NCBI GenBank assembly: GCA_963575745.1
Contig: CAUYUJ010014619.1
Location: 297,783 to 340,282, forward strand
Direction: 5' to 3'
Source of the DNA: Prorocentrum cordatum
Lineage: Eukaryota; Sar; Dinophyceae; Prorocentrales; Prorocentraceae
DNA: 42,500 nucleotides
The stretch's first letter is position 1; the number at the start of each line of letters is the position of its first letter. Both the position numbers and the translations under genes were made by a program. The notes below the pieces were generated by a model, which made no database searches, was not told where the DNA came from, and saw only the letters and a list, made by a program, of their open reading frames with translations. Below are positions 8,197-17,113 of this stretch, piece after piece.

Positions 8197-9830
8197 CTGG
8201 AGGAGGCATCGTACCCTGCCTGCTGGAGTCTCTTGCCTGCCCAGATGGATTGGCAGAGGAATGACAAGAGTATGCCCGCTTCTTTCTTGTCGGCCCGGCC
8301 TCGAATGACCTGGCGGGCTACTGACATATCGAGGCGAGCCTCCGGCTCCAGCCCCATTTTCTTGGCAACCGTTGACAAATGGGCGCCTTGCCATTCAGCG
8401 CTCATTTTTTCTAAGAACTTAGGTGAGAAAGTGGTAAGCGGCCAGAGATGCCCATCATCATCATTAAAAATCAGCGCAGTGTGAAACTCCCACCGAACGC
8501 GGCGCAATGACAAAATTGCCGCCGCCAGCGGCCCTCTAACATCACCCCAGTCCTTTGGCGGACTTGCCAACGCGGGGGCTGCCAGCTCTAGTAGCTGGGG
8601 CATTGGAAAATGATTGCCCTCTGACCTGTCCGCGCTGGCTCTCCACGCAAGCTTGGACCAAAGGAGCGGCGGCGCCAATCCCTGCCTCCAGGCGGGGTCT
8701 TCGTGCAGAGCTAGTGATAGCGACCGAGAACGCGAGTCCCCTCTCGACCCTACTATGGGCAAAAAGAAACTTGGCAGTTTTTGCAGTTCCTTAGCGCCCA
8801 CACCTGTGACTTCCGCTCCATACGTCCCGTAGGAGGCGAGTCCGCTGACAAATAGTTTGCGCGTGTCGGTTCCTGCTCTTCGGAGCGCTGTCAACCTGCG
8901 TTTGCGGGCCTGCAGTTTGTTGAGCCGCTGCTTAATCACTGGGCGGCTCAATCTCCTGCAACGCAGATTGCCTACTCCTAGGTCTATGCCTAAATTCTTG
9001 CCTGAGGCTGCCACTTGCCCTGCCCTGGGTCCCAGCGCTTTGATTAGTTTGCCCCGCAGGCCCTCTGAGTTTGCCAAGGTGATTGACTTGCGATGCGCCA
9101 CCGTGCAACCCAACTCATCTTCAATCACCTTGCTGAGCGATGCTGCTCCTTCGCGGAGTGTCGCTACTACAACATCAGGGTCCTTATGCGTGATGCCTAG
9201 TTGAAAATCATCGATAAATAAGCGACAGTGGAAGGAGCTTATGCTCAGCCTGCCACGCGTCAATCGGTTCAATAGTATAGACCTGCACTAGATATGTATC
9301 AAATTGGTCGCCAGCTGCTTGCCCCTGGCCAGGATGCCCTGCCAGTACTGTGGAACCCTCGTGGCTGACAAATCTAGGGGCTTGGTGCTGGTTCAGCACC
9401 ACTGACAAGATTGCGAGCGGGAACTTAGTCGACTCTGCTCTCTGCCACAGGGTGTGGCGTCGCACGTGTTCATAGTAACCCGACATGTCCCAAATAATCA
9501 CCGCCGAGTGGGCCTCATGCCCTGCTGCCTTGGCCGCTTCGGGCACCAGCGCCTGCTGAAAAACTAATTCGGCGATGCTCCTCCCCTTGTGGTGACAAAG
9601 GAAAGGTCTCGGGTGGGCTGCCTCCCATGCTTTGGCCAACGGCTGTCGGCACTTTGCCCGGACCCTGTAGAGCGCTGGGAGGAGTCTTATACTGCGGAAT
9701 GCGGGGGCCCCCGGCTGCTTCGCCGCTGCTTTTTGGATCAGCGTGGCGATGGCGGCCAGCCGTGGGGAACCTGCCATGCTTTTCTATCGCGTGCAACAAT
9801 TGAGCGACCACCCCCAGCTGGTCCGGGGAT
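8181..9830 (-). pseudogene. LINE-A reverse transcriptase region (broken)
   Basis: Three frames in succession carry RT sequence. The first (~9820-9775) has 'QLLHAIEKHGRFP'. The second (~9775-9260) has a SIRLLPALYR-like motif, then 'AVIIWDMSGYYEHV' (palm motif A, its Asp at about 9490) and a GHPGQGQAAGD-like segment where this family has its fourth RT block. The third (9272 onward) has 'LFIDDFQLG', the F/YxDD catalytic motif at about 9202-9220, followed by a thumb-like region. Frameshifts lie near 9780 and 9240-9290. RT copies element RNA onto nicked target DNA. Length and motif order fit a LINE RT. It cannot make an intact protein as read. Confidence 0.85.
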
Positions 9831-9836
9831 CAGCAT

Positions 9837-10244
9837 ACCGGTAGAGCAAGCTTTGGCGCTCTTGGCAGGCCCAGCGGAAGAAATCTCCGCCCAGTTGGAT
9901 AAAAAGCTGCAGTTCGAGACCCAGGACCGCGCCAAAGCGTGGCGAGAATGGGTAAAACAAGCCAATGACAAATCAGTAGGGTGGGCGCGCAGATGGTCCA
10001 AGAATCAACCGATGTGGACCCCCACGCAAAGGAAATGGCATGAGGAATGGTCGGGGCGACCTTCCAAGTTTCTACAGGCGGAGGCCACCAGGCTGGCCGA
10101 ATTGCGGGACGCGTCGTCGCTGCCGCGACCGCCGTTTAGACCGCCGCAGGGGGGCCAGCTGCCTCCCATACGGCCAGAGGACATTCGAGAAGCCTCGTTG
10201 ACTTTTTCCAGAGATACCGCTCAAACTTTTGATGGGTTTCGCCC
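9837..10244 (+). pseudogene. LINE-A pre-RT region, inverted
   Basis: One plus-strand frame, open throughout, reads EEISAQLDKKLQ-like helical sequence, then 'AWREWVKQAND', 'ARRWSKNQPMWTPTQ', 'WHEEWSGRPSKFLQ', 'LPPIRPEDIREAS' and 'TAQTFDGFRPR'. This is the type of sequence that precedes the RT fingers in this family; LINE-B has the equivalent 'RTGLGADRLSP' at about 13530-13565. It is on the opposite strand from the rest of LINE-A. It stops where the GGA tract begins, so poly-Arg codons beyond 10244 are not part of it. Confidence 0.75.
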
Positions 10245-10529
10245 GAGGAGGAGGAGGAGGAGGGGGGGGAGGGGGAGGAGGAGGAGGAGGAGGAGGAGGA
10301 GGAGGAGGAGGAGGAGGGGAGGGGGAGAAGGGGGAGGAGGAGGGAGGAGAGAGAAGGGAGGAGCGAGGGGGAGGAGGAGGAGGAGGAGGATAAGGAGGAG
10401 GATAAGTAGGAGGAGGAGGAGAAGGAGGAGGAACAGGAACAGGAGGAGGAGGAGGAGCAGGAGGAGGCGTAGGAAGAGGAGGAGGAGGAGGAGGAGGAGG
10501 AGGAGGAGGAGGAGGAGGAGGAGGAGGAG
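10245..10529. repeat. Long GGA tract between LINE-A and LINE-B
   Basis: About 285 bp of GGA/GAGGAG with scattered GGGA, AAG and TAAG interruptions; the pure part is at its right end. It separates the inverted 5' edge of LINE-A from the 3' edge of LINE-B. Long open frames over it (poly-Arg, or poly-Ser on the other strand) are artefacts. Confidence 0.95.
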
Positions 10530-10585
10530 TATCTGGAGTATCTGCCTGATCGCGTAGCGATGATATGAAAAAAATCCCGCTGCAC

Positions 10586-12019
10586 CTACTGTAGGTGCTT
10601 GCTCCTTTGGGCTTGCTCAGCTCTACTGAGAACCTTGGGCCAGAGACCCGAATTAATACGTCTAAGATACCTATGCCCCGTGGCCGAGGGGGGTTGACAC
10701 ATCGCTGCTAGCTTCCCAATCTGCTGGGAGACGTAGCTCCCGCATGTGGAGCAGAACCAAATCCCCAGCCCAGCGTGGAACCTCGGATGATGGGTTAAAT
10801 GAATCCACCCCCCTGCTACGTGAACCTGCTTGCCCAGGGGGGGTCTCATATAGGTGCCACCTACATTTTCGAGGTTGAAACACTCTGAATCATGCCATTC
10901 AACACGTGTGCTAGCGGTGGCCGACCCCTTGCATGTAACGCATTGCCTACCTGTGTCGTCCAACTGGTGAGAGGGCCTGAAAGCGGCGCACAGGGAGGGG
11001 GCAGGAGGACGGACAGGCTGGGCTTTCGCTCTCCTAGGCTGTCGGCTTCCTGCTGGTATGTCACGAGTCTGAGCCTTCTCGAACTCTAGAGCCTCTACAG
11101 TGGACCTCAGGAGCCTCATGCGGACGAGGTAGGCGTCATTCTCAATTACCTGGATCTGCTGGCGGAGGTGCTTCTCAACTCGATGGCTGTCGGCCGCGAC
11201 TGCTGCAAACTCGTCGGCGACGGTGTTGCCGTAGGCGAATGAAGCATTGGCACGGCCGAGGGCGACGTCCTCGCCCGTGGCGTGAGAGTTGGTGAACAGC
11301 ACAACGAAATCGCCTGATCTTCTCGCTCGCTCGACGCCCACCTGGTGCCACAGGTCTGCATCAGGTCCAACTGGTGAGCTCGGATGCCCATTGTAAAAGT
11401 TGAGGTAGACTCCCTCGCAGTCGGTGATGAAAACGACGTTTAAATCTGAAACCTGCATGGCGAGGAGAAGGGCCAGCAGCTCGCCTCGAACTACTGTCTG
11501 CCTGTCTCCTGGGGGCCCCCACATCGCCGTCTGCAGCTGCATGTCGTTGATCCTGAGGCTGGGGAAGGCCGCGATGCCTACGCCCACGCGCCTAAGGACT
11601 GGGGAGGCTGTGTCGCCTCCTCCGCTGGCGTCGCCGAAGATGTACATGACTGGACTGGTGCGATTGGCCTCGAAACACTGCGGTGCGAACATCTCGATGC
11701 CGTGGGCGGTCCAATCGTATGTGCTGGCTGGCGGTGGGACCTGCGTCCACGCTTGGGGCAGCAGGCCCCTCGTCCAGTAGCACTCGAACATATCCTGCTG
11801 GGCAGTAGCCTGCCCGATCATGTGCTCCGTGGCGTCGTACACGGGGCACTTCTGATTGGCGGCGCATTCCCAAGTCCGATGGAACGGCGTCTCCTTGGCG
11901 GCCTGGCAGCGCGGGCACTTGCCGTCGGTGATGGCACTGGTCTGCTCCAGCACTGTGGCCTTCGGCCACGTGGCGCCCACTGCGATGGTGAGCATCATGG
12001 TCGAGAGCCGCCGTCCATG
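10586..12019 (-). pseudogene. LINE-B CCHC finger, RNase H and C-terminal zinc module
   Basis: Open to a stop at 10586. 'CPRCQAAKETPFHRTWEC' (11864-11917) is a C-x2-C-x8-H-x4-C finger. The RNase H fold follows, with 'YIFGDASGGG' (first Asp), 'VVRGELLALLLA' (Glu), 'FITDCEGVY' (second Asp), 'NSHATGEDVALG' (His) and 'GNTVADEFA' (last Asp), so every catalytic residue is present. After a helical and Pro-rich spacer, 'CVTCKG' and 'WFCSTCGSYV', 'LAAMC', 'YLRRINSG' (about 10650-10755) form the C-terminal module shared with LINE-A. This segment alone looks intact; it belongs at the end of the RT polyprotein. Confidence 0.85.
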
Positions 12020-13221
12020 CTTCATCTTGCTGGCTCGCGCTGGCCCAAAGCTTGGCCTGGGCGCTGCGGTCGATGTCCTGGAGCAGCGTGTCAGGGATGT
12101 CCACGTGAGGGTTACCTGTGAGCTGCTGGCGATCAAACTCCCAGGTGTCTTGCCATCGGTTGTCGATTATAGCTGGTGGGAGGGTCCACTCGTGCGGCCC
12201 CTTCGGCGTCCAACCGAGGTCCAGGAGGTGCATAATGACGGTGGACTGCGGCCCCTTGGTGTGGCGAACTCGCTGTCCGACGGGTAGGGATTGAAAATGC
12301 TTGGGTACTGCGTCCCAGGTGTGGCGGATGGCCCTCTCCATCGGCCCCGCCTGGATCCATGTCGTGAGCCGCTGCTGGATGGTCTCGCGAGGGAACTTGC
12401 GTGCGGGGTCGGAGGGGCCTGCCTTGAGGTCCAGCAACGTGGTGAGGCATCGCCCCTGGAGGCGAGGGCCCAGTGAATCTCCGAGCCTTCTCCTGAAGAG
12501 GGTCAGCTGCGTGCCAAACACTCCGTGGAGTTGATGTCCATAGCTGCCTCCAGCCTGGGCCCCTTGGAGGGCTAACCTCCCTGTGACGTGGTAGCGTCGG
12601 GAGGCGCGGGCGAGGCGCACGATCTTCTTGTGCTGAAGGCCGTGCTTGGCATGGCGCTGCGTCCTGGTGCTGCGGGCTACTCGTACGCCTGCGCCCAGGT
12701 CGGCGCCGAGGTAGGCCGCTTGGGCCTTGGGCACGACATTGAAACCATGGCGCGCCAGACGGCGCGCGATGTGCCTCGAGTCGTCCATGATGGAGCATAA
12801 GATGACACTCTTCGTGGCGATGCTGAGTCCGCGATCTTGGAGTGCACGGCAGGTGTCCAGCAGGCACTTGAAGAGGTCGCGTCTGATGGCCTCCCGGGAC
12901 CCTTGCAGACGCTGGGATAGGTCGTCGACCCAGATGCGGTGGGAGCATCTGGCATGGACCTGAGTGGCTCTCCGAATCGCCTTATAGGTGACGACCGTAG
13001 CAAAACGGGTACCAGATCGAAGCCCTTGAACCACTGATCGAGTCGGTTGAAATGGCAGCGTGTAACTGCCGCTCTGGGTGGGAACTCTGGGCGCGATGCA
13101 TTGGAGGAGTTCGAGGCCCAGGACCTCCGCTGGGAAGTCCAGCTCGAGGGCCTCCTCGCCAAGGTCGCACCAGCTGATAGAACCGTAAAGCTGCGAAATG
13201 TCCAAGGGGCCATGGCCCTGG
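12020..13221 (-). pseudogene. LINE-B reverse transcriptase palm and thumb
   Basis: It starts with 'GPLDISQLYGSISW' (about 13165-13210), palm motif A with its Asp. 'CIAPRV' and 'SVVQGLRSGTRFA' follow, the RT block in which this group has Gly-Leu-Arg-Ser-Gly. 'IWVDDLSQR' (about 12915-12935) is the catalytic xxDD motif, here Trp-Val-Asp-Asp in place of Tyr-x-Asp-Asp. 'VVPKAQAAYLGADLG' follows as RT motif E-like sequence, then a basic helical thumb. The frame remains open to 11592, but homology moves to another frame near 12010-12030. Confidence 0.85.
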
Positions 13222-15238
13222 GGGGGCACCTGCGTAGGCGCTGAGCTCCTCCTGCAAGGCCCGCTCGTAGGCCTCTCGCAAGGCTGAGTTCCCCCTGATC
13301 GCTGCATCCCAATGTGCGTGGCAGTCGCGGTTCCATGATCGAACAGCGCCCTCACGGCACATGGACCAGCAGCGAGCGATCTCGGGCAGCAGTCCGATGA
13401 TGCGGTCTCCGTTGTCCTTCTTGGCCCTCATGACTCCTATGGTCATGAGGAGTTGGTGCGGCCACATCTGCATCTGCTCCATGATGTTAAAGAGACTGGC
13501 TAGTTCCTCCAGCGCCTCCTGCGGGTGGCGTAGGAGGTCCAGGGGGCTGAGGCGGTCTGCGCCTAAACCTGTGCGCGCTCGCTGCCGTCGCAGGGCGTGG
13601 CGCGCGTCATCTCCCGAGAGTGGTGGGAGACACTGAACTTGAATCTTGTCAACGATGTGTTGAAATAGGTCGGGGAGTCCTCCCAGTGCCTGTCCTGCTG
13701 GTGCCCATAGCTGGTGCCAGCTGGTGACCTTGTGGTCGAGCAGGTCCATGGGGTGCACGAGGGTGTGGTTGCCCACCTTTGTCGACTCAGCTGGTTGTGG
13801 CTGGGGCTTGAGCGTTCGATGGAGTGTGCTCAAGTCTGGGGCAGTGATTGCCCATTCGCGGAATTCAAAGAGAGACTTGCCAACTGCTCGCCGCTGAGCG
13901 CGTCGAGCAAAGAAACCAGCTGCTCCTGCGTAGTCGACGAGCTCCTCGACGGGGAGAGTGCGAATGCGGCTGAGCAGGTCCAGCCACTTCGTCCACGGGA
14001 AATCATCCTTGGGTTTGATGATGCCTGCTGCCCCTGCTGGGGCCTCTTGTAGCAGACGGTCCACGGCCTCGTGAAGCTGCTGTAGCTGTCGCTGGCCGTT
14101 GCCACGTGCTCGATGATGGTAGGTGTGCTGCAACGTGGTGTGCCGACGGGTCCACCATGAGCAGCTCGAATCACTGAGTGCGGTGGCCCGTCTCGTCGGG
14201 GCCTCGCGCACCGTCACGACATGAAACTCGGGCCTCTTTGATCTGGAGCGACCGAGGCGGTCCTGCTGGTGGTGGCTGTGGATGGTAGCTTCCGCCGTGG
14301 AAACCCACGAGCCGTAAAGCTGACCGAGGGTAAGTGCGGTATCAGGTTTGAGTGAAAAGGCTACGGATTGCGCAACCGCAGCAGCAGGGCAGCAGCAGGA
14401 GGGGTTAAGCATCCCCGTTTGCACACGATGCTCGGTCCAGAGGGCGCTCGGGATATCGCATGACGGCTGCTGTCTGGCTGGGTCGGAGGTCCCCTCCGCA
14501 GACTGCTGGAAATCTGAAACCTGGCTGGCACGCGTGGACTCCATCCCCTGGGTCTGAGCAGGTTCGGGGGGGCTCTCACGCTGAGCCGAATTAGAGGCGC
14601 TGGAGGGGCTGCTAGGAGGTCCGTGGGGCTCTGTTTTCCCATCGCACGCGAGAGCAGCGGCTGGCACCGCAGCGGGCGACGGGAGGGCGGCTGCGACGTT
14701 GGCAGCTGGCCTGAACACGGTCTCGTTTGCCCAGGGGTCCTCTTCTTCGGCCTCTGAAGCGAAACCAGGGAAAGTTGGATCCTCGTCCTCATCTGACGAG
14801 TCGCCTGCATGCGTGGACTCGGCATCGTCGGCCTCGCCCATTAAATTTCCGAAAACTGCGTGGTACGTGCGGTCCCGAAGCTCTTGTCCCCTGGCGGCCT
14901 TCTCAGCCCGTTGGCCCTTGGCCAGACTGGATTTTGACCTAGGAGTGGGAGCTTTCGCGGGCCGACCCGTGTTTGGTAAACGTCGGGGCAGCTCCATAAT
15001 GCGGGTTAGGAGCTGCTCCCCCGAAGAATCAAAGTGAATGGCCAGTGCAATGTGTGGACGCCACGGCACATCGTGAACTGGGGTCACCTGCTGTATGTAT
15101 GACCGTGCGGCATGGCTGTGAACGAGATAGTCCAGGTGGGAGGCCTTCTTGCCCCCGCCTGGGTCACAAGTATATTCGACGTCTGCACACTTAATTACGC
15201 CTCCGACTTCCTTGAGGAAGCCCGAGGCCTGAAAGGGT
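13222..15238 (-). pseudogene. LINE-B endonuclease end, linker and RT N-terminal region
   Basis: The frame opens with 'ASGFLKEVGGVIKC' and 'SHLDYLVHS' (15115-15141), then 'VPWRPHIALAI' (about 15045-15070): the last Asp and His motifs of the endonuclease. Next comes a ~300-residue acidic and Pro/Ser-rich linker containing 'GDSSDEDEDP'. A helical pre-RT region follows, with 'GLGADRLSPLDLL' (about 13525-13565), 'LFNIMEQMQMWPHQL' and RT finger sequence 'IIGLLPEIARCW'. The frame is lost at plus-strand G7 13220-13226, just before palm motif A. Confidence 0.8.
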
Positions 15239-15865
15239 ATGCGGTGGGATGTTCCAATCGCCTATGACTACCCATGGAAGCTGGAGGGTCCTAAGGAAAC
15301 TCCCAAGTCTCCTATGCCTCACGAGGTTGGTACCCGAGAGGCCCACACTGCAGATCCCATAGAAGACAACGACGACGAGCGAATATCCCTTGAAATGCAG
15401 AACGCAGGGAACAAAACCGTCAAGGCTGCCACTAGGTTTGGCCTTGAGCGCGGAAGATTGGGTTGCTTCATGGCAGATGTGTGCTTGAAGATGCCCTCTA
15501 GCTAAGATCCACTCGCCTCCCTCGTTGGCGTGTCCTCCTGACTGCGATTCATCTGGAGAATCATGTCGAACCTCGGGACTGGATGCCTTGGAAGATGGAC
15601 GAGCAGCGTTGTGAAACATGCGAAGATTGTGGCCTCGAGCTTTACCTGGCCACCTGCCCACATCAGCTGGTCCAATATGTGTCTCTGCAAGGCAGAAAAA
15701 GTCGTACAAGGTCTGGGTGAGGATGACGTTCCACGCCTTGTCCCCCATACACGTGACGTTGCTATACAGGAAGGTGGAGGACTTGACGGTGTCGGCCTCC
15801 TGCGTCGAGGCGCCAGCAGCTTGGCCGCTGGGCGCCTCCTCGAGCTGCTCTGCCGCATCCCCTAG
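15239..15865 (-). pseudogene. LINE-B APE-type endonuclease, N-terminal part
   Basis: This is in the same frame as ORF1 and begins immediately after its UGA. 'CLAETHIG' (about 15669-15695) supplies the metal-binding Glu. 'WVVIGDWNIPP' (about 15245-15270) supplies the conserved Asp/Asn of the endonuclease/exonuclease/phosphatase fold. The enzyme nicks target DNA to prime reverse transcription. The frame is lost near 15238, where one extra base in a short C run explains the shift, and the domain resumes in the next piece. The first ~40 codons are Glu/Ala/Ser-rich linker. Confidence 0.8.
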
Positions 15866-17110
15866 TCAAGAGCTCGCGGCGCCACCGGGTGCCCCCGCAG
15901 GCTGCGCCGCCGCGGCGGGCTTCGCGGCGGGCTTCGCCCCTGCCGCTGGGCCGCCTGCAGCCCCTGCGGCGCCGCCCTTGCCCTTGGACTTGGCCTCCGC
16001 GGCGGCCATCTGGGCTCCGAACTTCGCCTCGGACAGCTTCTTGGCCTCCTGCTTGATGGCCTCCTCCTGGGCGGCCGCCGCCGCGGGGTCAGGGGCAGGA
16101 GCTGGGGCCTGCGGGCCGTCGGCCGCGCTGGCGCCTCCTGCCGTGTCCCCCGCAGTGGCCCCCTGCTGCGCCGACGCGGTCGTGCCGTCGGTGCCCTTGC
16201 GCTTCTTGGCGAGCCGCTCCTGCTGCTGCTTGCGCACCGCGTGGGCACGGCTGATCAGCTCCTTCATTCGCGGCTCCTTCTCGTCAAACTGCTTCTTAAG
16301 GCCCTCCAGCGCCTGCCTGACGCTGGTGAGCTCAGTGCGCTCTGACTCTTCCAGGTCCAGCTCCTCGGTCTCGGCGAAGAGCTCGGCGTCCCAGGTGACA
16401 GAGAACACGGTGCCGCTGTCGCCTCCCTTGCCGTCACTGCGATCGTTCTGGCCGACGCCTTCGGCTTGGGCGAGAGCGGTAGCTGCCTTCTTCTTGGTGG
16501 CTTCGGCCCGTGCGAGCTCCAGCGACGCCTCCACCTCTCTGGCTTCGGCGGCCCGCAGGTTCTCCCTGAGCTTCAGCACATTGGCGACGAGTTGGGTGTG
16601 CCTGTTGGAGGCGGCACGCCAAGCTCCATCTGCCTTCCTCATGGCCTCCACGATGGTGACGGAGCCGTGGCCTGCGCGGCTCTCTTCGGCGGCCTCGATC
16701 CTGAGGATCTGGGCCTGGAGCATGCCGCGCAGCTGCGGGTCGGTCGCCTCATCTAGGGCGGACTGGAGATGATCGACGACGCTGGCCGAGCCCCTGTCCT
16801 TTCTTCTGCCTCCGAGGTGCCTGGAGTTCGTGGCGGCTCCAGGGTCTTGGAGGGGAATGATCTCGGTGTCGCCGATCTGGACTCGTCCTGGGGATCGAGA
16901 AGGGGATCGTGACCGAGCTCCACCCTTGTGCAACTTGATACGTCTGTGGCACTTTGGGCATGATGGCCTCTGCTGGTCGAACTTATCATTGTACTCGCAC
17001 GCGCCGCAGCCGCGGCAACGAGTCCATGGTCGAGGCCCCACGCTGCGAATCAACTCTGGCTTTCGTCGACACGCTGCTCGCTGCTGCTGGCAGGAGCGGG
17101 GTGAAGTGCC
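15866..17110 (-). CDS. LINE-B ORF1 (zinc finger, coiled coil)
   Basis: About 414 codons are open between UGA codons at 17111-17113 and 15866-15868. No ATG lies in the first ~20 codons, so the true start is uncertain. Near the N-terminus 'CRGCGACEYND' and 'CPKCHRRI' form a four- to five-Cys finger (about 16950-17025), followed by an Arg/Ser patch. A long Glu/Ala/Lys/Arg-rich helical stretch with heptad character follows (about 16200-16820). The C-terminal ~100 residues are Ala/Pro/Gly/Lys-rich. By position it is the ORF1 RNA-binding/chaperone protein of the element. The next domain follows in the same frame after one UGA. Confidence 0.7.
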   Translation of the reverse strand, partial: GTSPRSCQQQRAACRRKPELIRSVGPRPWTRCRGCGACEYNDKFDQQRPSCPKCHRRIKLHKGGARSRSPSRSPGRVQIGDTEIIPLQDPGAATNSRHLGGRRKDRGSASVVDHLQSALDEATDPQLRGMLQAQILRIEAAEESRAGHGSVTIVEAMRKADGAWRAASNRHTQLVANVLKLRENLRAAEAREVEASLELARAEATKKKAATALAQAEGVGQNDRSDGKGGDSGTVFSVTWDAELFAETEELDLEESERTELTSVRQALEGLKKQFDEKEPRMKELISRAHAVRKQQQERLAKKRKGTDGTTASAQQGATAGDTAGGASAADGPQAPAPAPDPAAAAAQEEAIKQEAKKLSEAKFGAQMAAAEAKSKGKGGAAGAAGGPAAGAKPAAKPAAAAQPAGAPGGAASS

Positions 17111-17113
17111 TCA

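Larger units (their letters stand above)
6765..10244 (-). mobile_element. LINE-A: decayed non-LTR retrotransposon with inverted 5' part
   Basis: Minus-strand remnants from about 9830 to 6765 encode, in order, reverse transcriptase, CCHC finger, RNase H and a C-terminal zinc module. The region normally upstream of the RT fingers is instead on the plus strand at 9837-10244. This gives the layout [3' part reversed][5' part direct], with a switch point near 9812-9836. It is 5'-truncated: no ORF1 or endonuclease is present. The right edge abuts a GGA tract. Several frameshifts and one in-frame TAG show it is inactive as read. Confidence 0.8.
10530..17113 (-). mobile_element. LINE-B: near-complete non-LTR retrotransposon
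   Basis: In minus-strand order it has ORF1 (zinc finger, coiled coil), APE-type endonuclease, a long linker, RT, CCHC finger, RNase H and a C-terminal zinc module: the expected content of a full LINE of the RNase H-bearing type. The coding span is about 6.5 kb with a short (~55 bp) 3' tail region. It is broken by an in-frame UGA (15866-15868), a frameshift near 15238, one in a C7 run (plus-strand G7 at 13220-13226) and one near 12010-12030. GGA tracts lie at both sides. Few lesions for its length suggest a fairly recent copy or assembly-type indels. Confidence 0.85.

Noticed and set aside
9838-10557. A 240-codon continuation of a plus-strand ORF ending in poly-Arg
   Set aside because: Only the part to 10244 is retroelement sequence; the poly-Arg part is the GGA tract read as codons.
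15866-15868. UGA codons as evidence for a reassigned genetic code
   Set aside because: Other breaks in the same elements are frameshifts and a TAG, and ORFs also end plausibly at UGA; simple decay or readthrough explains them with fewer assumptions.
15618-16772. A 384-codon plus-strand ORF, Ala/Ser/Pro-rich
   Set aside because: It is the antisense shadow of LINE-B ORF1 and endonuclease, which have recognisable motifs on the other strand.
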